Origin: Ceratopteris richardii
Lineage: Eukaryota > Streptophyta > Polypodiopsida > Polypodiales > Pteridaceae
Reading direction: 5' to 3'
NCBI GenBank assembly: GCA_020310875.1
Contig: CM035407.1
Coordinates: 223,640,545-223,704,544 of the forward strand
Length of the DNA: 64,000 nt
A program made the translations under genes and the position numbers. The notes below the pieces were generated by a model that was not told the origin of the DNA, made no database searches, and saw nothing but the letters and a program-made list of their open reading frames with translations. Positions 32,401 through 44,426 of the stretch are shown piece by piece; within the stretch, counting starts at the first letter, position 1, and each line of letters opens with the position of its first letter.

Positions 32401-33027
32401 TGTTGAAGCTCAAGATCAAGGACAAAGAATGGAAGTGCATCAAGGAGGTGGACACACAAGAAGAAGGAGCAAGTAGGGAGCTCCAAGAAGCACCTGTCAA
32501 ATTTTCAGAAGAAATCCCTACAAAAATAGTGATTTTTATCACTAAAAACCATTGTAAATACCATTTTCCATTTTTGTAACTCCATTTTGTTCAAGCCGAG
32601 GAGTCCTCGAGCTTGAGGAGTATTAGAACTACCATCCTACCAATTTTCATGATTTTTAGACTCCGTTCGAGCCCCCAAATAAGCCCTGGAACCTATTTTT
32701 TAACTAGGCCGGACACTAGGTCTGGACAGGGCCAAAACTACTCAAAAAACTATAAAAAGGGCTGGAGAGCTCATTTTTGAGGTTAGCTTGTTGTAGATTT
32801 CAGTTTTGTAAGAGAGCTCTTTGGTAATCGAAGCTTTCCATTATTCCACTCTTTGCTCTTACCTTGTGCGCGCGTGTGTGTATGTGTGTGCATGCTTGTG
32901 TGCTTTCACTCACGCACTTGTGCCATCACTTGCTCGCGGTCTTCATACCGGTCCTCACGTCTCCACGGATTGACATTTATGAGGTGTATCTCCTCACGTT
33001 GGTACTCACCATTGTGCTAGAGTGACA
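32401..33027 (+). repeat. Element B 3' LTR (627 bp)
   Basis: Identical to the 5' LTR except for one base in the GT-rich run. TATA box at 32751-32758. It is followed by the TAGAC target duplication (33028-33032). Confidence 0.97.
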
Positions 33028-34036
33028 TAGACCTAGACTAGGTCTCCTTCTTTTAGTCCCTTGTCTTTGATGTGTGCATCATAATATGCCTTTTGCCTTC
33101 TCTTGGCCGCATAGATTCTAGCGAAAGCTTGCAACGTAGTTTCATGTAGCTTCTCTATTTGGTTTAGTTGTTGGGATAATTCATGTCTGGTCCATTCATA
33201 CTGTTGGGCTACTCTCAAGGTGGGTATCAAAAAATCAATTGGTAAAATTGCGCTCTTTCCGTATACTAAATTGAATGGGGTAGTTCCAATGGTAGTCTTG
33301 TATGCGACTCAGAAGGCCCAAATTGCATGATGCAATTGTTTGTCCCACTCATACCTCCCATTATTGACAATCTTTGTCAATACTGTGCATAATACCTTAT
33401 TGGAACTTTTCGCTTGACCATTGGCTTGAAGGTGGTAAGGGGCTGATTTTTTATGGATCACTAAAAACTCATTCATTAGAGACTCTATCCCCTCATTAAT
33501 GAAGTGCGTTCCTCGGCCACTCACAATCTCAATTGGTAATCCGAAACGAGTGAATATATGCTCAAAAAGAAACTTAGCCGTGGTTTGAGCATCATTCCTT
33601 CTAGTAGCCTTTGCCTCTACCCATTTGGTCAAATAATCAGTGGCTACGATGATATATTCGGCATGTGACCCTTTGGCCGGTGGGTTAATGGGTCCTATGA
33701 AATCTATACCCCATTTAGAGAATGCTCTAGCACAAACCATAGGTCTCAATGGCATGTCATCTCTCCGGATCGGGTATTTAGCTCTTTGGCATGTCTCACA
33801 ACTTCGTACATAGGTCTCTGCATCCATATGTAAAGTTGGCCACCACAAGCCCGCAAAGAGGATCATTTTCACGGTTCGCTCGGCTGAAAAATGACGTCCT
33901 GCTGCACCTGCATGTGCCATCTCTAATACAAGTAAATACTCTCCATGTACACATAGTCGTAATTGGTTGTCTTTTCCTCTCTTAAACAAGTTTCTTCCTA
34001 TGAGTACATAATCCTTGCTCATCTCTTCTAGGGATC
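33028..34036 (-). pseudogene. pol: Element D pol, middle piece: second HHCC domain and integrase core
   Basis: This piece of D lies between insertions E and B. 34022-33309 encodes the second zinc domain (AHAGAAGRHF ... CETC) and the integrase core (GIDFIGP, IVSGRGTHF, GQAKSS). Two catalytic-region residues are altered: the second Asp (SDRG in relatives) reads SGRG, and the Glu (QAES) reads QAKS, so the enzyme would be dead. 33230-33033 encodes the next segment (DAHIKDKGLKEGDLV). A stop follows just before the B insertion point. The frame continues at 57438 upstream and at 19914 downstream once the insertions are ignored. Confidence 0.88.
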
Positions 34037-34143
34037 TGTAGCTCAGTGATGAGTAGCACCTCCTTTAATGTCAATCCGGGAAGACGTGAGGATGGTATGA
34101 TGACCTCGAGCAAGTGAAGGCACAAGTGCGTGAGTGAGAAGCA

Positions 34144-34861
34144 TGTAAGACAATAGTTACGCAATATAACACAGGAGCAATAACAGAGAAGATAACAGAT
34201 ATAGGAGAATCTCAACAATTTTCTACTAGCAGCAAGTACAAAGATGATGGCGTTGTCCACCCGTGCGCTCTCAAGGTAGAGCTTAAATGGTGATCTAGAC
34301 AACTCTAGATAGGGAGATACAAGGTAGAGGTATGCTGGCTCAACTCGGTGTCTTAGGTAGTGCAGAAGTCATGTATATATAGGATCATGGGTGGCCTGCC
34401 ATGGACGGCAATACATGGGCGGCAGAGCGTGGGCGGCCACCGCCCGCGTAATTGCCATACACGGCTTAGACTGGTTGAACCGACCTAACAAATATAAATG
34501 TTTTCTGATTCCGACAGGGAATATTCCATGGAATATTCCCTTTACCGTCGCGCCGGGGGCGCTGCCCCCGGACCCCCACCAGGGGGCCCGCTGGCCCCCT
34601 GGGACCCCCCAGCCAGGGGGCCCGCTGGCCCCCTTGGACCCCCCAGCCGGGGCTGCTCACCGCTGCCCCGGACCCCACAATTGGGGACCCTGGTAACTCC
34701 CTTTCCTTATAATATCTTACATGGTCCAATATGACCTTCATCCAACATTCAAGTTGGGATTCCCATCAATTGGGTAATGCACGCTTGGCTTCTCCTCATA
34801 AAGGGGGCCTTACAAAATGTGCATACAATCATGAGGGGTAGACATTGATCATATACTAACA
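34144..34861 (-). repeat. Copia element 3' LTR (718 bp)
   Basis: On the minus strand it starts TGTTAGTATATG and ends CTTACA. A TATA motif lies at 34374-34381 on the minus strand. A very GC-rich block (about 34545-34675) contains near-repeated units such as CCAGGGGGCCCGCTGGCCCC. Confidence 0.96.
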
Positions 34862-34872
34862 CCCCCCCTCAA
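34862..34872 (-). promoter_or_regulatory. Copia element polypurine tract
   Basis: The minus strand reads TTGAGGGGGGG, then the 3' LTR (TGTTAG). Confidence 0.9.
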
Positions 34873-34889
34873 TGTTTACCGATGATAAG

Positions 34890-37800
34890 TCAAGTAGGTC
34901 TCGGTCCTATGCCCATCTGTTGAAGATGCTTGTTGAGCTGCTCTCTTCCAAGTGCTTTAGTGAATATGTCAGCACAATTTGCCTCTGTTGGGCAGTATTC
35001 TAGCTCCAAAATTTCATCTTCAATTAGCTCACGAATGTAATGGTACTGTACTTCTATGTGCTTGGTGCGAGCATGAAATACTGGGTTCTTTGCAATAGCC
35101 ATACAACTTTGATTATCACACTTGAGTACAGTTGGCATATTTGATGGAAAGCCTAGATCTGCAAGAATTCTCCTTAACCAGACTGCCTCACAAGAAGCAA
35201 AACAAGCTGCTTTGTACTCTGCTTCAGTGGAGGAGAGTGCAAGAGTTGGTTGCTTCCTACTTACCCAAGAAAATATTCCTGAACCAAGTGAGAAACAATA
35301 TCCAGAAACTGATTTTCTAGAATCACAATCTCCAGCCCAATCTGAATCACAATATCCTTGGAGTGTATCACCTGTGGTATACAAAATACCAAAATCCAAG
35401 GTTCCTGCAATGTACCTTAGAATTCGCATTCCAGCATTCCAGTGACTCTCCTTAGGTTTGTTGGAAAACCTGCTTAACACTCCAACAGCATAGCAAATGT
35501 CTGGTCTAGTGTTGCACAGAAAAATAAGACTTCCAACGAGCTTCCTATACTTCTTAGCATCTACATCAGGCATGTTATCATCCATAGATAGCTTATGATT
35601 TACCTCCATAGGTGTGCTAGTTGGTTTGCAGTCCATCATTCCAAATGCCTTGAGAATTTCTTTGGAATATTTTTGTTGTGAGATGAAAATGCCATCCTTC
35701 CTTTGCCATACTTCAATTCCCAGACAAAAATGGAGTAGACCTAAGTCTGTCATTTCAAACTCAGTTCCCAAGCTGATTCGAGTTTGATTGATGAGTTCTT
35801 GATGATCTCCTGTAATGATCAAATCATCTACATATACAATGACAACAACTAGCTTGCTATCCCTTTTCGTTACATACAAGTTAGCATCAGAAGTACTTCT
35901 TTCAAAACCCATATTTTTGAAAAAATGATCTATTCGTTGGTACCAAGCCCGTGGAGCTTGCTTAAGTCCATACAAAGCTTTCTTCAACCTGCAAACTTTA
36001 TTTTCTGAATTGGGCACCTCAAAACCTGGTGGTTGAGATACATATACCTCCTCCTTGAGGTGACCATTCAAAAATGCAGATTTGACATCCATCTGGAAAA
36101 TAGGCCAAGACTTTTGTGCAGCTACTGCAAGTACCGTGCGAATAGTTGTCATGCGTGCTGTTGGTGCAAAAGTTTCTTGAACATCAAATCCTTCAATCTG
36201 TGAAAAACCCTGTGCAACTAATCGTGCCTTATACTTTTCTAATGTTCCATCAGCTTTATACTTAGCTTTCCAAATCCATTTAGTACCTATTACCTTCTTC
36301 TTTGGCGGCAAGTCGACTAGATCCCATGTATCATTTTTGAGTATACTATCATACTCAGACTGCATTGCCGCTCTCCAATCTGGATCATCAATGGCTTCTT
36401 CAATGGTGGTAGGTTCCTTTATCGAACCCATGATATCTGCCATTAGAGCCATGTTAACAATGTGTTCTGAGGCTCTTCTTTGCTCCTCTATTCTCTTTGA
36501 TCTTCGTAATCCATCCGATGATGATTCTGGTACATCTACATGTGGATTGTGATCATCAAAGAGCTGTTGTGCCCACTTTGGTAGTGGCTTACGCTGTGCA
36601 GCTACAACTGGTTGGCTTTTTATTGAGGAAATTTCTCCATCAGATGTTTCCTCCTCCTCAACTTTAACCTGTCTTTTGATAGGCACAAGGTGAGATATTT
36701 CTCCGTTTGATGAGATAGTAGATTTACCTTTATCTTCTACTAAGTGTGGTCGTTCATCAAACACCACATCTCGGCTGACAAAAATCTTCCTTGCCTCAGG
36801 ATCCCATAACCTGTATGCTTTAGACTCTTCACTATATCCTAGGAAGACACACTTTTTGCTTTTTGAATCCAACTTTGATCTTGTTGAATCAGGAATATGT
36901 GCATAACAGAAACAACCAAAAATTCTGAAATGCAAAACTGAAGGCTTTTTACCAGAATATGCTTCTTGAGGAGTCATCCCCTTCAGTGCTTTTGTGTAGC
37001 TTCGATTGAGGATGTACACTGCTGTATTGACTGCTTCTGCCCAGAATGAATCAGGCATGTCTTGAGCCTTCAACATACAACGAGCCATTTCAACTACTGT
37101 CCTGTTCCTGCGCTCAACAACGCCATTTTGTTGAGGTGTATGAGCTGTGGTAAGTTGCCTTTTCACACCATGATCCTTATAGTAATTGTTGAATTCTGTT
37201 GACAAGAATTCACCTCCTCTATCTGTTCTAAATTTCTTCAGTTTCCTTCCTGATTCATTTTCTACATACTTATGCCACGTTTTAAATTTTTCAAAAGCAT
37301 CAGCCTTCTCTCGAATGAAATAAACCCACATCTTTCTACTATAATCGTCGACTAACAGCAAAAAGTAGAAAGATCCTCCTAAAGCAGGTGTAGACATTTT
37401 ACCGCAGAGATCAGCATGTACCAACTCTAGAGGAGCTTGAGATCGATTGCTGGTCTCTCTTGGAAATGCCTTTCGTTGTTGCTTGCCCATCATACAAGCT
37501 TCACAAGGTTCCTGCAAATCTGAAAATGCAGGCAAATGAGCAACCATCCCTGTTCCTTGCATCTCCTTCAAAACTGCAAATCCGAGATGCCCAAATCTTT
37601 GGTGCCATAACCTGCTTACATCTTTATCTTCTGTAGCAGTTAAAGCACTTAACTCATACAAGTTATCCCGTCGTATCCCTTTACCTACAACATTACCTGA
37701 TGAATCCATGATTTCTGCACCACTCTTATTGAAGTGAACTTCAAGTCCACGATCTGTTATTGCAGAAACTGACAACAAATTTCTTTTGAGTGTAGGTACG

Positions 37801-38288
37801 TAGAGAACATCGGATAACTTTTTCTCAACACCTGGAGAAGTGATAAAAGAGATGGTTCCAGTTCCTTCGGCTGGACACTTGGAGTCATTTCCCACCACTA
37901 CATTGATGGATTCCCGCAGAGGCACTAGGGAACTATACCAATCCTTTTTACTGGTCATATGGCGAGAAGCTCCACTATCTAAAATCCATGGCTCATCAAC
38001 ATGAGCTTGAGCAGATGAACATACCTCTTCAATAGCTACCCAAAGTTCCAGCTCTGTGTTGTTTGCAGACTCTTTGTTCTTCCATGATGATTTTACAGTC
38101 CCATTCCGTTCATCAGCTTGCTTCTTTCTGCAATCCTTGATGGCATGGCCTTTCTTTTCACAATAGAAGCAACTTCCTGTGAACTTTTTCTTCTTTGGCT
38201 TCTTCTTTGATCCCTCAGAAGAGCCTTTACCTTTTGCATTTGCTGAGAATGCAGCATCAGTTGTACTTTGCCGATTCTTCAGCCGCAT
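34890..38288 (-). CDS. pol: Copia pol: zinc knuckle, protease, integrase, RT, RNase H
   Basis: The open part is 1,132 codons; 38288 is an internal methionine, because this frame is continuous with gag across a single TAA. Order: canonical zinc knuckle CX2CX4HX4C (C40-C53), protease [11 protein letters not shown] (about 102), integrase zinc domain (WHQRFGH ... CEACMMGK), integrase core ([23 protein letters not shown]), RT ([19 protein letters not shown]), RNase H ([30 protein letters not shown]). All motifs are intact. Two differences between the LTRs imply recent insertion. The stop at 38298 is the only lesion I see. Confidence 0.95.
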   Translation of the reverse strand: MRLKNRQSTTDAAFSANAKGKGSSEGSKKKPKKKKFTGSCFYCEKKGHAIKDCRKKQADERNGTVKSSWKNKESANNTELELWVAIEEVCSSAQAHVDEPWILDSGASRHMTSKKDWYSSLVPLRESINVVVGNDSKCPAEGTGTISFITSPGVEKKLSDVLYVPTLKRNLLSVSAITDRGLEVHFNKSGAEIMDSSGNVVGKGIRRDNLYELSALTATEDKDVSRLWHQRFGHLGFAVLKEMQGTGMVAHLPAFSDLQEPCEACMMGKQQRKAFPRETSNRSQAPLELVHADLCGKMSTPALGGSFYFLLLVDDYSRKMWVYFIREKADAFEKFKTWHKYVENESGRKLKKFRTDRGGEFLSTEFNNYYKDHGVKRQLTTAHTPQQNGVVERRNRTVVEMARCMLKAQDMPDSFWAEAVNTAVYILNRSYTKALKGMTPQEAYSGKKPSVLHFRIFGCFCYAHIPDSTRSKLDSKSKKCVFLGYSEESKAYRLWDPEARKIFVSRDVVFDERPHLVEDKGKSTISSNGEISHLVPIKRQVKVEEEETSDGEISSIKSQPVVAAQRKPLPKWAQQLFDDHNPHVDVPESSSDGLRRSKRIEEQRRASEHIVNMALMADIMGSIKEPTTIEEAIDDPDWRAAMQSEYDSILKNDTWDLVDLPPKKKVIGTKWIWKAKYKADGTLEKYKARLVAQGFSQIEGFDVQETFAPTARMTTIRTVLAVAAQKSWPIFQMDVKSAFLNGHLKEEVYVSQPPGFEVPNSENKVCRLKKALYGLKQAPRAWYQRIDHFFKNMGFERSTSDANLYVTKRDSKLVVVIVYVDDLIITGDHQELINQTRISLGTEFEMTDLGLLHFCLGIEVWQRKDGIFISQQKYSKEILKAFGMMDCKPTSTPMEVNHKLSMDDNMPDVDAKKYRKLVGSLIFLCNTRPDICYAVGVLSRFSNKPKESHWNAGMRILRYIAGTLDFGILYTTGDTLQGYCDSDWAGDCDSRKSVSGYCFSLGSGIFSWVSRKQPTLALSSTEAEYKAACFASCEAVWLRRILADLGFPSNMPTVLKCDNQSCMAIAKNPVFHARTKHIEVQYHYIRELIEDEILELEYCPTEANCADIFTKALGREQLNKHLQQMGIGPRPT

Positions 38289-38297
38289 CTCTTCTTC

Positions 38298-38960
38298 TTA
38301 AAGCATCGCACAAAACTCTTCAAATGTAAGAGGAGTTGGCCTTACCTGAGTGTTAAGGGCTGTTACTAATCCATCATACTTTGCTGGAAGAACACGTACA
38401 GATCTTCGAGCCAGCTCTTCTGGTGTTATAACAACACCAACTGCAGCCAATTGATCTTGAAGATGCTTTATCCGTTTGATAAAATCTTCAGCCTTTTCAG
38501 AATCAGAATGCTTTTCATTTGCCAACTGATTTTCTAAATTCTGTATCCTAGTGTGGTTCTTGGTCTCATATTGTCGAGCCAATATGCCCCAAGCCTCATG
38601 TGCTTTAGTAGTATGTTGAACTAAAGTAAGCACAGAATCACTTACACTAGTGACAATCGCACATAATGCATCAGCATTCCGCCTCTTCCAAGCTCGTAGA
38701 AGATCTGGATCTGGCTGAATCATCAATCTTGAATTTGCTGGATCTTCAACTGGTATAGGCTCTGGATCCAATCCCATCGGTCCCATGACAGTGTCAAGTA
38801 ATTCATAGGAGTCCAAAATTGCAGAAATTTTGAACTTCCAGAGTGTATAGTTGGTTCCATCCAGCTTCCCTTCAGTGAATGCAGGTGGACGAATTCGAAT
38901 AGGTGCAGCATTAACATTAGCAGAAGCACCAAGACTAGTGTTCGACGATGAAGCCATCAT
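38298..38960 (-). CDS. gag: Copia gag N-terminal part, ending at an in-frame TAA
   Basis: 220 codons from ATG 38960. It contains the copia capsid-type region (TNYTLWKFKISAILDS; AHEAWGILARQYETKN; FEEFCAML). The TAA at 38300-38298 is in the same frame as the downstream pol, which resumes at once with EEEMRLKN. Because the zinc knuckle lies downstream of the stop, the stop splits capsid from nucleocapsid. That looks more like a nonsense mutation than a designed gag/pol readthrough site. Confidence 0.92.
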   Translation of the reverse strand: MMASSSNTSLGASANVNAAPIRIRPPAFTEGKLDGTNYTLWKFKISAILDSYELLDTVMGPMGLDPEPIPVEDPANSRLMIQPDPDLLRAWKRRNADALCAIVTSVSDSVLTLVQHTTKAHEAWGILARQYETKNHTRIQNLENQLANEKHSDSEKAEDFIKRIKHLQDQLAAVGVVITPEELARRSVRVLPAKYDGLVTALNTQVRPTPLTFEEFCAML

Positions 38961-39043
38961 GTAATCACTCGAATAATCTACTGATATTCTAGTCTGCTAG
39001 TAGGCTAAAATAATGATACTTCTCAAGCTATTCGAACCTTACA

Positions 39044-39055
39044 GCTCTGATACCA
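39044..39055 (-). promoter_or_regulatory. Copia primer binding site (initiator tRNA-Met type)
   Basis: The minus strand reads TGGTATCAGAGC directly after the 5' LTR end, the standard plant copia primer site. Confidence 0.95.
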
Positions 39056-39774
39056 TGTAAGACAATAGTTACGCAATATAACACAGGAGCAATAACAGAG
39101 AAGATAACAGATATAGGAGAATCTCAACGATTTTCTACTAGCAGCAAGTACAAAGATGATGGCGTTGTCCACCCGTGCGCTCTCAAGGTAGAGCTTAAAT
39201 GGTGATCTAGACAACTCTAGATAGGGAGATACAAGGTAGAGGTATGCTGGCTCAACTCGGTGTCTTAGGTAGTGCAGAAGTCATGTATATATAGGATCAT
39301 GGGTGGCCTGCCATGGACGGCAATACATGGGCGGCAGAGCGTGGGCGGCCACCGCCCGCGTAATTGCCATACACGGCTTAGACTGGTTGAACCGACCTAA
39401 CAAATATAAATGTTTTCTGATTCCGACAGGGAATATTCCATGGAATATTCCCTTTACCGTCGCGCCGGGGGCGCTGCCCCCGGACCCCCACCAGGGGGCC
39501 CGCTGGCCCCCTGGGACCCCCCCAGCCAGGGGGCCCGCTGGCCCCCTTGGACCCCCCAGCCGGGGCTGCTCACCGCTGCCCCGGACCCCACAATTGGGGA
39601 CCCTGGTAACTCCCTTTCCTTATAATATCTTACATGGTCCAATATGACCTTCATCCAACATTCAAGTTGGGATTCCCATCAATTGGGTAATGCACGCTTG
39701 GCTTCTCCTCATAAAGGGGGCCTTACAAAATGTGCATACAATCATGAGGGGTAGACATTGATCATATACTAACA
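39056..39774 (-). repeat. Copia element 5' LTR (719 bp)
   Basis: Near-identical to 34144-34861. It is flanked on the outside by the AAGCA target duplication. Confidence 0.96.
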
Positions 39775-40206
39775 AAGCACACTAACATGCACACACATAC
39801 ACACACACGCGCACACAAGGCAAGAGCAAAGAGAGGGACAATGAAGTTCTTTTAGATTACTTCCAAAGTGCTCATACAAGTTCAAATCTATTACAAGCTA
39901 ACCCCAAAATGAGCTCTCTAGCTCTATTTATAGTTTTTGACTAGTTTTTGGCCTTGTCCAGACCTAGTGTCTGGCCTAGTTAAAAATTAGGTTCTCTGGC
40001 CTATTTGAAGGTTCAAACGCAGTCTAAAAATTGTGAAAACTGATAGGTCGGTACTTCTAAAGCTCCTCAAGCTCAAGGACTCCTTGGCTTGCACAAAATG
40101 GAGCTACAAAAATATGAAATGGTATTTACAATGGTTTTTAGTGATGAAAATCACTATTTTTGTAGGGATTTCTTCTAACATTTTGACATACATTTCCTGG
40201 AGCTCC

Positions 40207-42748
40207 CTACTTGCTCCTTCTTCTTGTGTGCCCACCTCTTTGATGCATGTAAAACTTAGATGGCCTACTTGCCAGATCTTCTTTGACTACTCCGTCTGCT
40301 TGTACCTTCTCTTTGCTCCGACTCCCTTCGTTGACTTCCTTGTCTTGTGAGTCCTTGAGTTCCTTGACTGCCAACACCCCCCCTCTATCGCGTCTGTCGT
40401 CTCTGACAGACCCTTGTTGAGTGGGTCGTTGGATGTAGTACTCCACAACGTCGGTGGCTAAATGATGTTCTGCTATTCTCAACCCTTTGGCCAAATCAGT
40501 GAGTAGGGCATCCCAGTCTACTGGCCCTGGAACTTCTGGATGTGGCATACGTAGCTTTTCTGAATGTAGGGCTTGTTCCACCGCAAATAACTATAATAGA
40601 TGAGATGGTTTGGGAATGAATATCTTGGAATGATAATCCCAGAACCCTATGATGAACATTTCCTCAAACGTCTGTTTGAAGCAGGCAGGTAGATACTTTA
40701 TACGAGCATGCGACACATATACGACGTTAATGGAGGGTGTAGTGCTCATATCGTAGACAAGGTCCTGATTCCCTTCATTAAATCCAATAGCCGAAAGATG
40801 AGGTTCTTTGATATTCTTAAATGTCCTGAATATAACCAGCATGAAATCATGTAGTTGACTGTGGGTTGGCCATGAGGAGGTGCTAGGTACACATAATTTA
40901 ACCACTTTTCACATCCTTTAACTGTCAAAATTGTTTTGGTGTACTCCGTCAAGACCGTCTTCGAAAGACAGGGCAGTAGCAGGGATTATACTTGATATAT
41001 AGAGGCATGTTATTCCACGTGCGTACCATCTCAGGGTAGGTTTCAAGCAGGCGGATCCTCCAAGTAGGTTGATGTATATTCCCCTGCTTGGCACTTGCAG
41101 GGATATCATCCGATGCAAACTATGTTGCCGAGGTTGGTTCTTTTGTTGTGCGTTGCTTGATTTCAGCATTGTAATCTGCCATTAATACACAGAATGGAAC
41201 ATACAGATCATCGGACGTGCCAATCCACCTATGATGGGAGAGGTTTCTGAAGTAATCCGATTTTATGATGACTTCTTCCAATCGTGACATAGACGCTATC
41301 TGAACTGCAACTCTCTCATCATGGGTTGTAGCAACCTTCTCCAACCTTTGCATCCATTCATGCGCTTCGATCTCAATCGTGTCCATTCCTTCTTCTGGTT
41401 GCTTACTGCCGGGTGTTGGCATGGGAACATATGGGTCTTCAAAGATCTCCTCCACTTGAATTGGCACTAAGTCTTCAGGTTCCGGTTCCGCCAGGGGAGA
41501 GGGTTGACGTTCCTATTGAAGAACTTTACTTCGTAGGTCTTCTAGTTGTGCTCTGAGTTCTGCGACTTCTGCAGATGTGACGGCTGCTGTTGTGACTCTG
41601 TTTGGTGACTCGTGCTGAGTTGCCAGTTGCTTTAGTAGATCATCTCTTTCTCTTTCTAATGCTGCGTGGGCTTCCAGGAGGTCGGCATGGGTTTCCAAGA
41701 TGATTTGCATATTTCCAAATGGGATAGCCTTGAAATTCTTTGGGTCGATTTCTTGTGGTGAACCCTCCATTGCTGCTTCCAGGTTTTCTTCATTCTGTTT
41801 CTGCAATCTCTTATTCTCTTCGAGTGCTGCGGACATGTGCTTCCGTAATAAGGCGAGATTGCATCAAAGCTTGAGATTGTCTGTGATCTGAGCATGTAAC
41901 ATGTCGTCGAGTTGTTGTTTTTCTTCATTATCTCACTGGGGTGGATTGGCGACTAATTGATCATGTTGTGCTTGCAATGTAGTATACTGCTGTTGTAATA
42001 GCCGCTTCTCCTTCTCTAATTCAATGAATCTTGCTTGGAGCTATCCATGGCTTTTGAAGAGACTCGTACGATGTGCATCTATGTGTTGGTAATGTTGTTG
42101 CAGTTGAGACATACATTGGTACATATTATTAAATACATTATTAATGGGGGTGGATGCGGGAAAGGTGTTAAATGCAGAAGGGAAGGGAAAAGGGAATGAG
42201 AGCGTGTATGCTGTGCTTGAAAAGGGTGAAGTTGGTGGTGGGGGAATGGGAGATTGTGGACGTATGGGGGGAGGGAGAGGTGCGGAGGTGGGTGATATGT
42301 CCATGAGATCAAAAGTGGATGCAGTCATGGGGGTGATTGTGAACATGGGAATTGTGGGTGCGGTGATGGTGGTGAAGGCGTAAAGTGATGTGTGTAGTTG
42401 TGAATGTGAACCGCCAGGAAGTGTGATCGGGGGAATGGGGTTTTCCATGGCTACAATTAGAATTACAGAGTCAGTAGTAGTGTAAACAAGAGAGGTGGTG
42501 ATCGGTTGTGTCGGTTGTGTGGGTTGACTAACGGTCTGTGCTTCGGTAAGGGAAGTGGGTCCTCGGGCGGTGACAGTAGTGGTTACACTGGTAGTGGGGG
42601 GTGAAGGTGGTGGAGTTGGAGGGAGAGGGGGTAAGGGGGGTGACGGGGGTGCACTGGTTGTATGGGCTTCCTCAGTGTCATGAATAGTATGAGCTGTGCC
42701 CGTGGTTGTGGATGTGGTGCCCTGTGGTTCTGATACTAATACATTCAT
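40207..42748 (-). pseudogene. Element E accessory gene aORF2, broken
   Basis: Homologue of 6263-8937 in A; function unknown. From ATG 42748: Pro/Thr/Ser-rich N-terminus (42748-42041), a coiled coil in pieces (about 42160-41513, MSAALEENKRLQKQNEEN), a linker that is open in one frame (41467-41120, PYVPMPTPG to CVLMADYNAE), and then the C-terminal domain in fragments (40952-40591 with FNEGNQDLVYDMS, ARIKYLPACFKQTFEE and GFWDYHSKIFIP; 40581-40207 with VVEYYIQRPTQQGSVRDDR). The last frame crosses the polypurine tract and ends about 170 bases into the LTR with GGHTRRRSK, the same ending as in B. Stops at about 42041, 41515 and 40590 and several frame changes inactivate it. It starts 33 bases after aORF1. 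Confidence 0.72.
40377..40387 (-). promoter_or_regulatory. Element E polypurine tract
   Basis: The minus strand reads AGAGGGGGGG directly before TGTTGGCAG of the 3' LTR. It lies inside the aORF2 frame (residues RGG). Confidence 0.9.
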
Positions 42749-42781
42749 TTGTTTTCCTGATCGAGGAGGGCGTCTGCTGTA

Positions 42782-44403
42782 TCATCGTTCCGATCGTCGT
42801 GAATATGCAAGAGCAGTATGCACCGTCTCCGGTACCCCCAACACATAAGAGATCATGTCAAGGGTTGCTTGGTATTGCTCATCCACACCTTCCTCCTCAA
42901 GGATTTGGTTCATGAGGGCTTTTCCTGCCGCCAAGGATAGTTTGTGCTGTTCTTGAACTTGGTTGATAGTATCATACAACTTTTTCAATTGCTTCGTATA
43001 AGCCGGGGCACCCTCAAGTTCCTGTAGAACTTCTTGCTCATATTCCTGATCTTCTTCGTCGGACAGTCCCTCTTGTTTGTCCTCTTGTTCGTCCTCTTGT
43101 TCGTCTTCTTCATCATCCTGCACTTCGACTACGTCTGGTTGGACTGGGTGGGGTTGGTCTGTGACTGTCTGCTGCCCGCTTGCCTGCTCTGCCTCCACTT
43201 CTAAATTTTTAGCATTGATTATTCTGGCTACCTCTTCATCAGTTAGATCTTCCAATGTAAAGCTGTGAGGAAACTCTAAGTCGGTTGGTATAGGAGGAAA
43301 CACCAGATTCGGTCCATCTGTGCTATGTCTTGGTAATCTGATAGTGAAGGGTTGCACACGCCTTGGAAGCCGTGGAGTTGTCTTTGGTGTCAGTGTCGCA
43401 CCGCGGGCCTGTGCACAGGGCATCTGAACTGCGCCTCTCATTTTCTTGGATGGAGGCCTTGCGGTGGATAGTCTACGTTGGAATTCTTGCACCCTGGTCC
43501 AAATAAGTGCCCTTTGAACTGACACATCATATGCCAAACATCTGTAAACAATCCTTGTGAGAGCACAACATCCATACAATACTGACTTTTGCTTCTTATA
43601 CCACCGTTGATGAGCCAAGTGGATTTGGTCAATAATCTAGTGAGGCATGTTGATTGTCAAATCGAAGGCATCTGCTAAGTATAGACTGAACCATATCTTC
43701 TTGGGTGGCAATGTGAACCTCTCTTGAGCAGGGAATGCGAAATGCTACATGACCATTTGCAAGTGAATGGCAATAGTCAGTGTCATTGCCACCATGTCTT
43801 TTAGTTTTGTCAGATTCCTGTTCTTCATGTTATCTGGGACCATTGTCTCTTTTTCGGTGGGGATATGCATACCTTTCATGTCGAGGGCTTCTCTTACCAA
43901 ATTATTCGTCAATTTGAACCGCTTCAGCTCATTGCCCCTTGTGAGAGATGGGAGGACAAAGGTCCTGTATCCCTTTTTCTCTTTGCTTGGAGTGAGGGTG
44001 CTGATCAAATACGAGCATCTAAGAAAGTCGGGCTTTGGCAACTGGGCTTTGAAGTACTCGTATAGTCCTGCTTTCTTCCATATTGGTTTCAGCCCTTCAT
44101 TATTTTGAAGTCTTTCGAATTCCCTGGTGAAGAAATGATACCTGCCCCAGCCCCCGTTGAACTCTATCTCTGCCTCCCATAGGTAAGTGCCTTCTCCCAG
44201 AGGTCCTGCCATGTCATTGAACCAATGTGAGTTTTTGCTGACTGGCATTGTGTGCCCTGTGGAGGATTCTGCACCGGTATGGCATGTAACGCTCTCAATG
44301 CCACTGGACGCTCCTTCAATTCCTCCTCAATAGGAAGACTTTCAATATTCACAATCTGAGGGATGGTGCCCGCCTGGGAGCTAGTTCCTGTAGCCTCGGC
44401 CAT
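42782..44403 (-). pseudogene. Element E accessory gene aORF1, broken
   Basis: Homologue of 4617-6244 in A; function unknown. ATG 44403 (MAEATGTSSQ) is set by alignment with A. A one-base deletion near 44250 shifts the frame; it resumes with MPVSKNSHWF and runs to a stop at 43745, followed by further lesions to about 43620. It is then open to 42782 (278 codons). The second half keeps the A features: ARGATLTP, RLPRHSTDGPNLVFPPIPTD, an acidic stretch (about 43120-43040) and EGAPAYTKQLKKLYDTI. The lesions differ from those in A, so the gene was intact in their common ancestor. Confidence 0.75.
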
Positions 44404-44426
44404 ATTGAAGGGACCGGTCACCAGTT

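Larger units (their letters stand above)
19915..33027 (+). mobile_element. Element B: complete, young Ty3/gypsy retrotransposon (13.1 kb)
   Basis: Two 627-bp LTRs differ at one position that I can see (in the GT-rich run: GCGCGTGTG against GCGCGCGTG). The primer site, a 1.6-kb leader, one uninterrupted gag-pol frame and a polypurine tract are present, and 5-bp TAGAC duplications flank the element. It sits in the integrase C-terminal coding part of D. Unlike A, D and E it lacks aORF1 and nearly all of aORF2. The near-identical LTRs and intact frame suggest a very recent insertion, possibly still active. Confidence 0.97.
34144..39774 (-). mobile_element. Young Ty1/copia retrotransposon (5.6 kb) inside the LTR of E
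   Basis: LTRs of 718 and 719 bp show two differences (A/G near 34209 or 39129, and one C in a C-run). AAGCA duplications (34139-34143 and 39775-39779) flank it. The order gag, protease, integrase, RT, RNase H is that of copia. A tRNA-iMet primer site and a polypurine tract are in place. One stop codon interrupts gag-pol. Confidence 0.97.
34037..40376 (-). repeat. Element E 3' LTR, interrupted by the copia element
   Basis: The pieces 34037-34143 and 39775-40376 make up the LTR (about 704 bp without the duplicated AAGCA). On the minus strand it begins TGTTGGCAGTC and ends GCTACA. TATA box TATAAATA at 39925-39932 on the minus strand. Confidence 0.93.

Noticed and set aside
34391-34741. Proline/glycine-rich frames in the copia LTR
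   Set aside because: They result from the GC-rich block within the LTR and are not in any element coding region.
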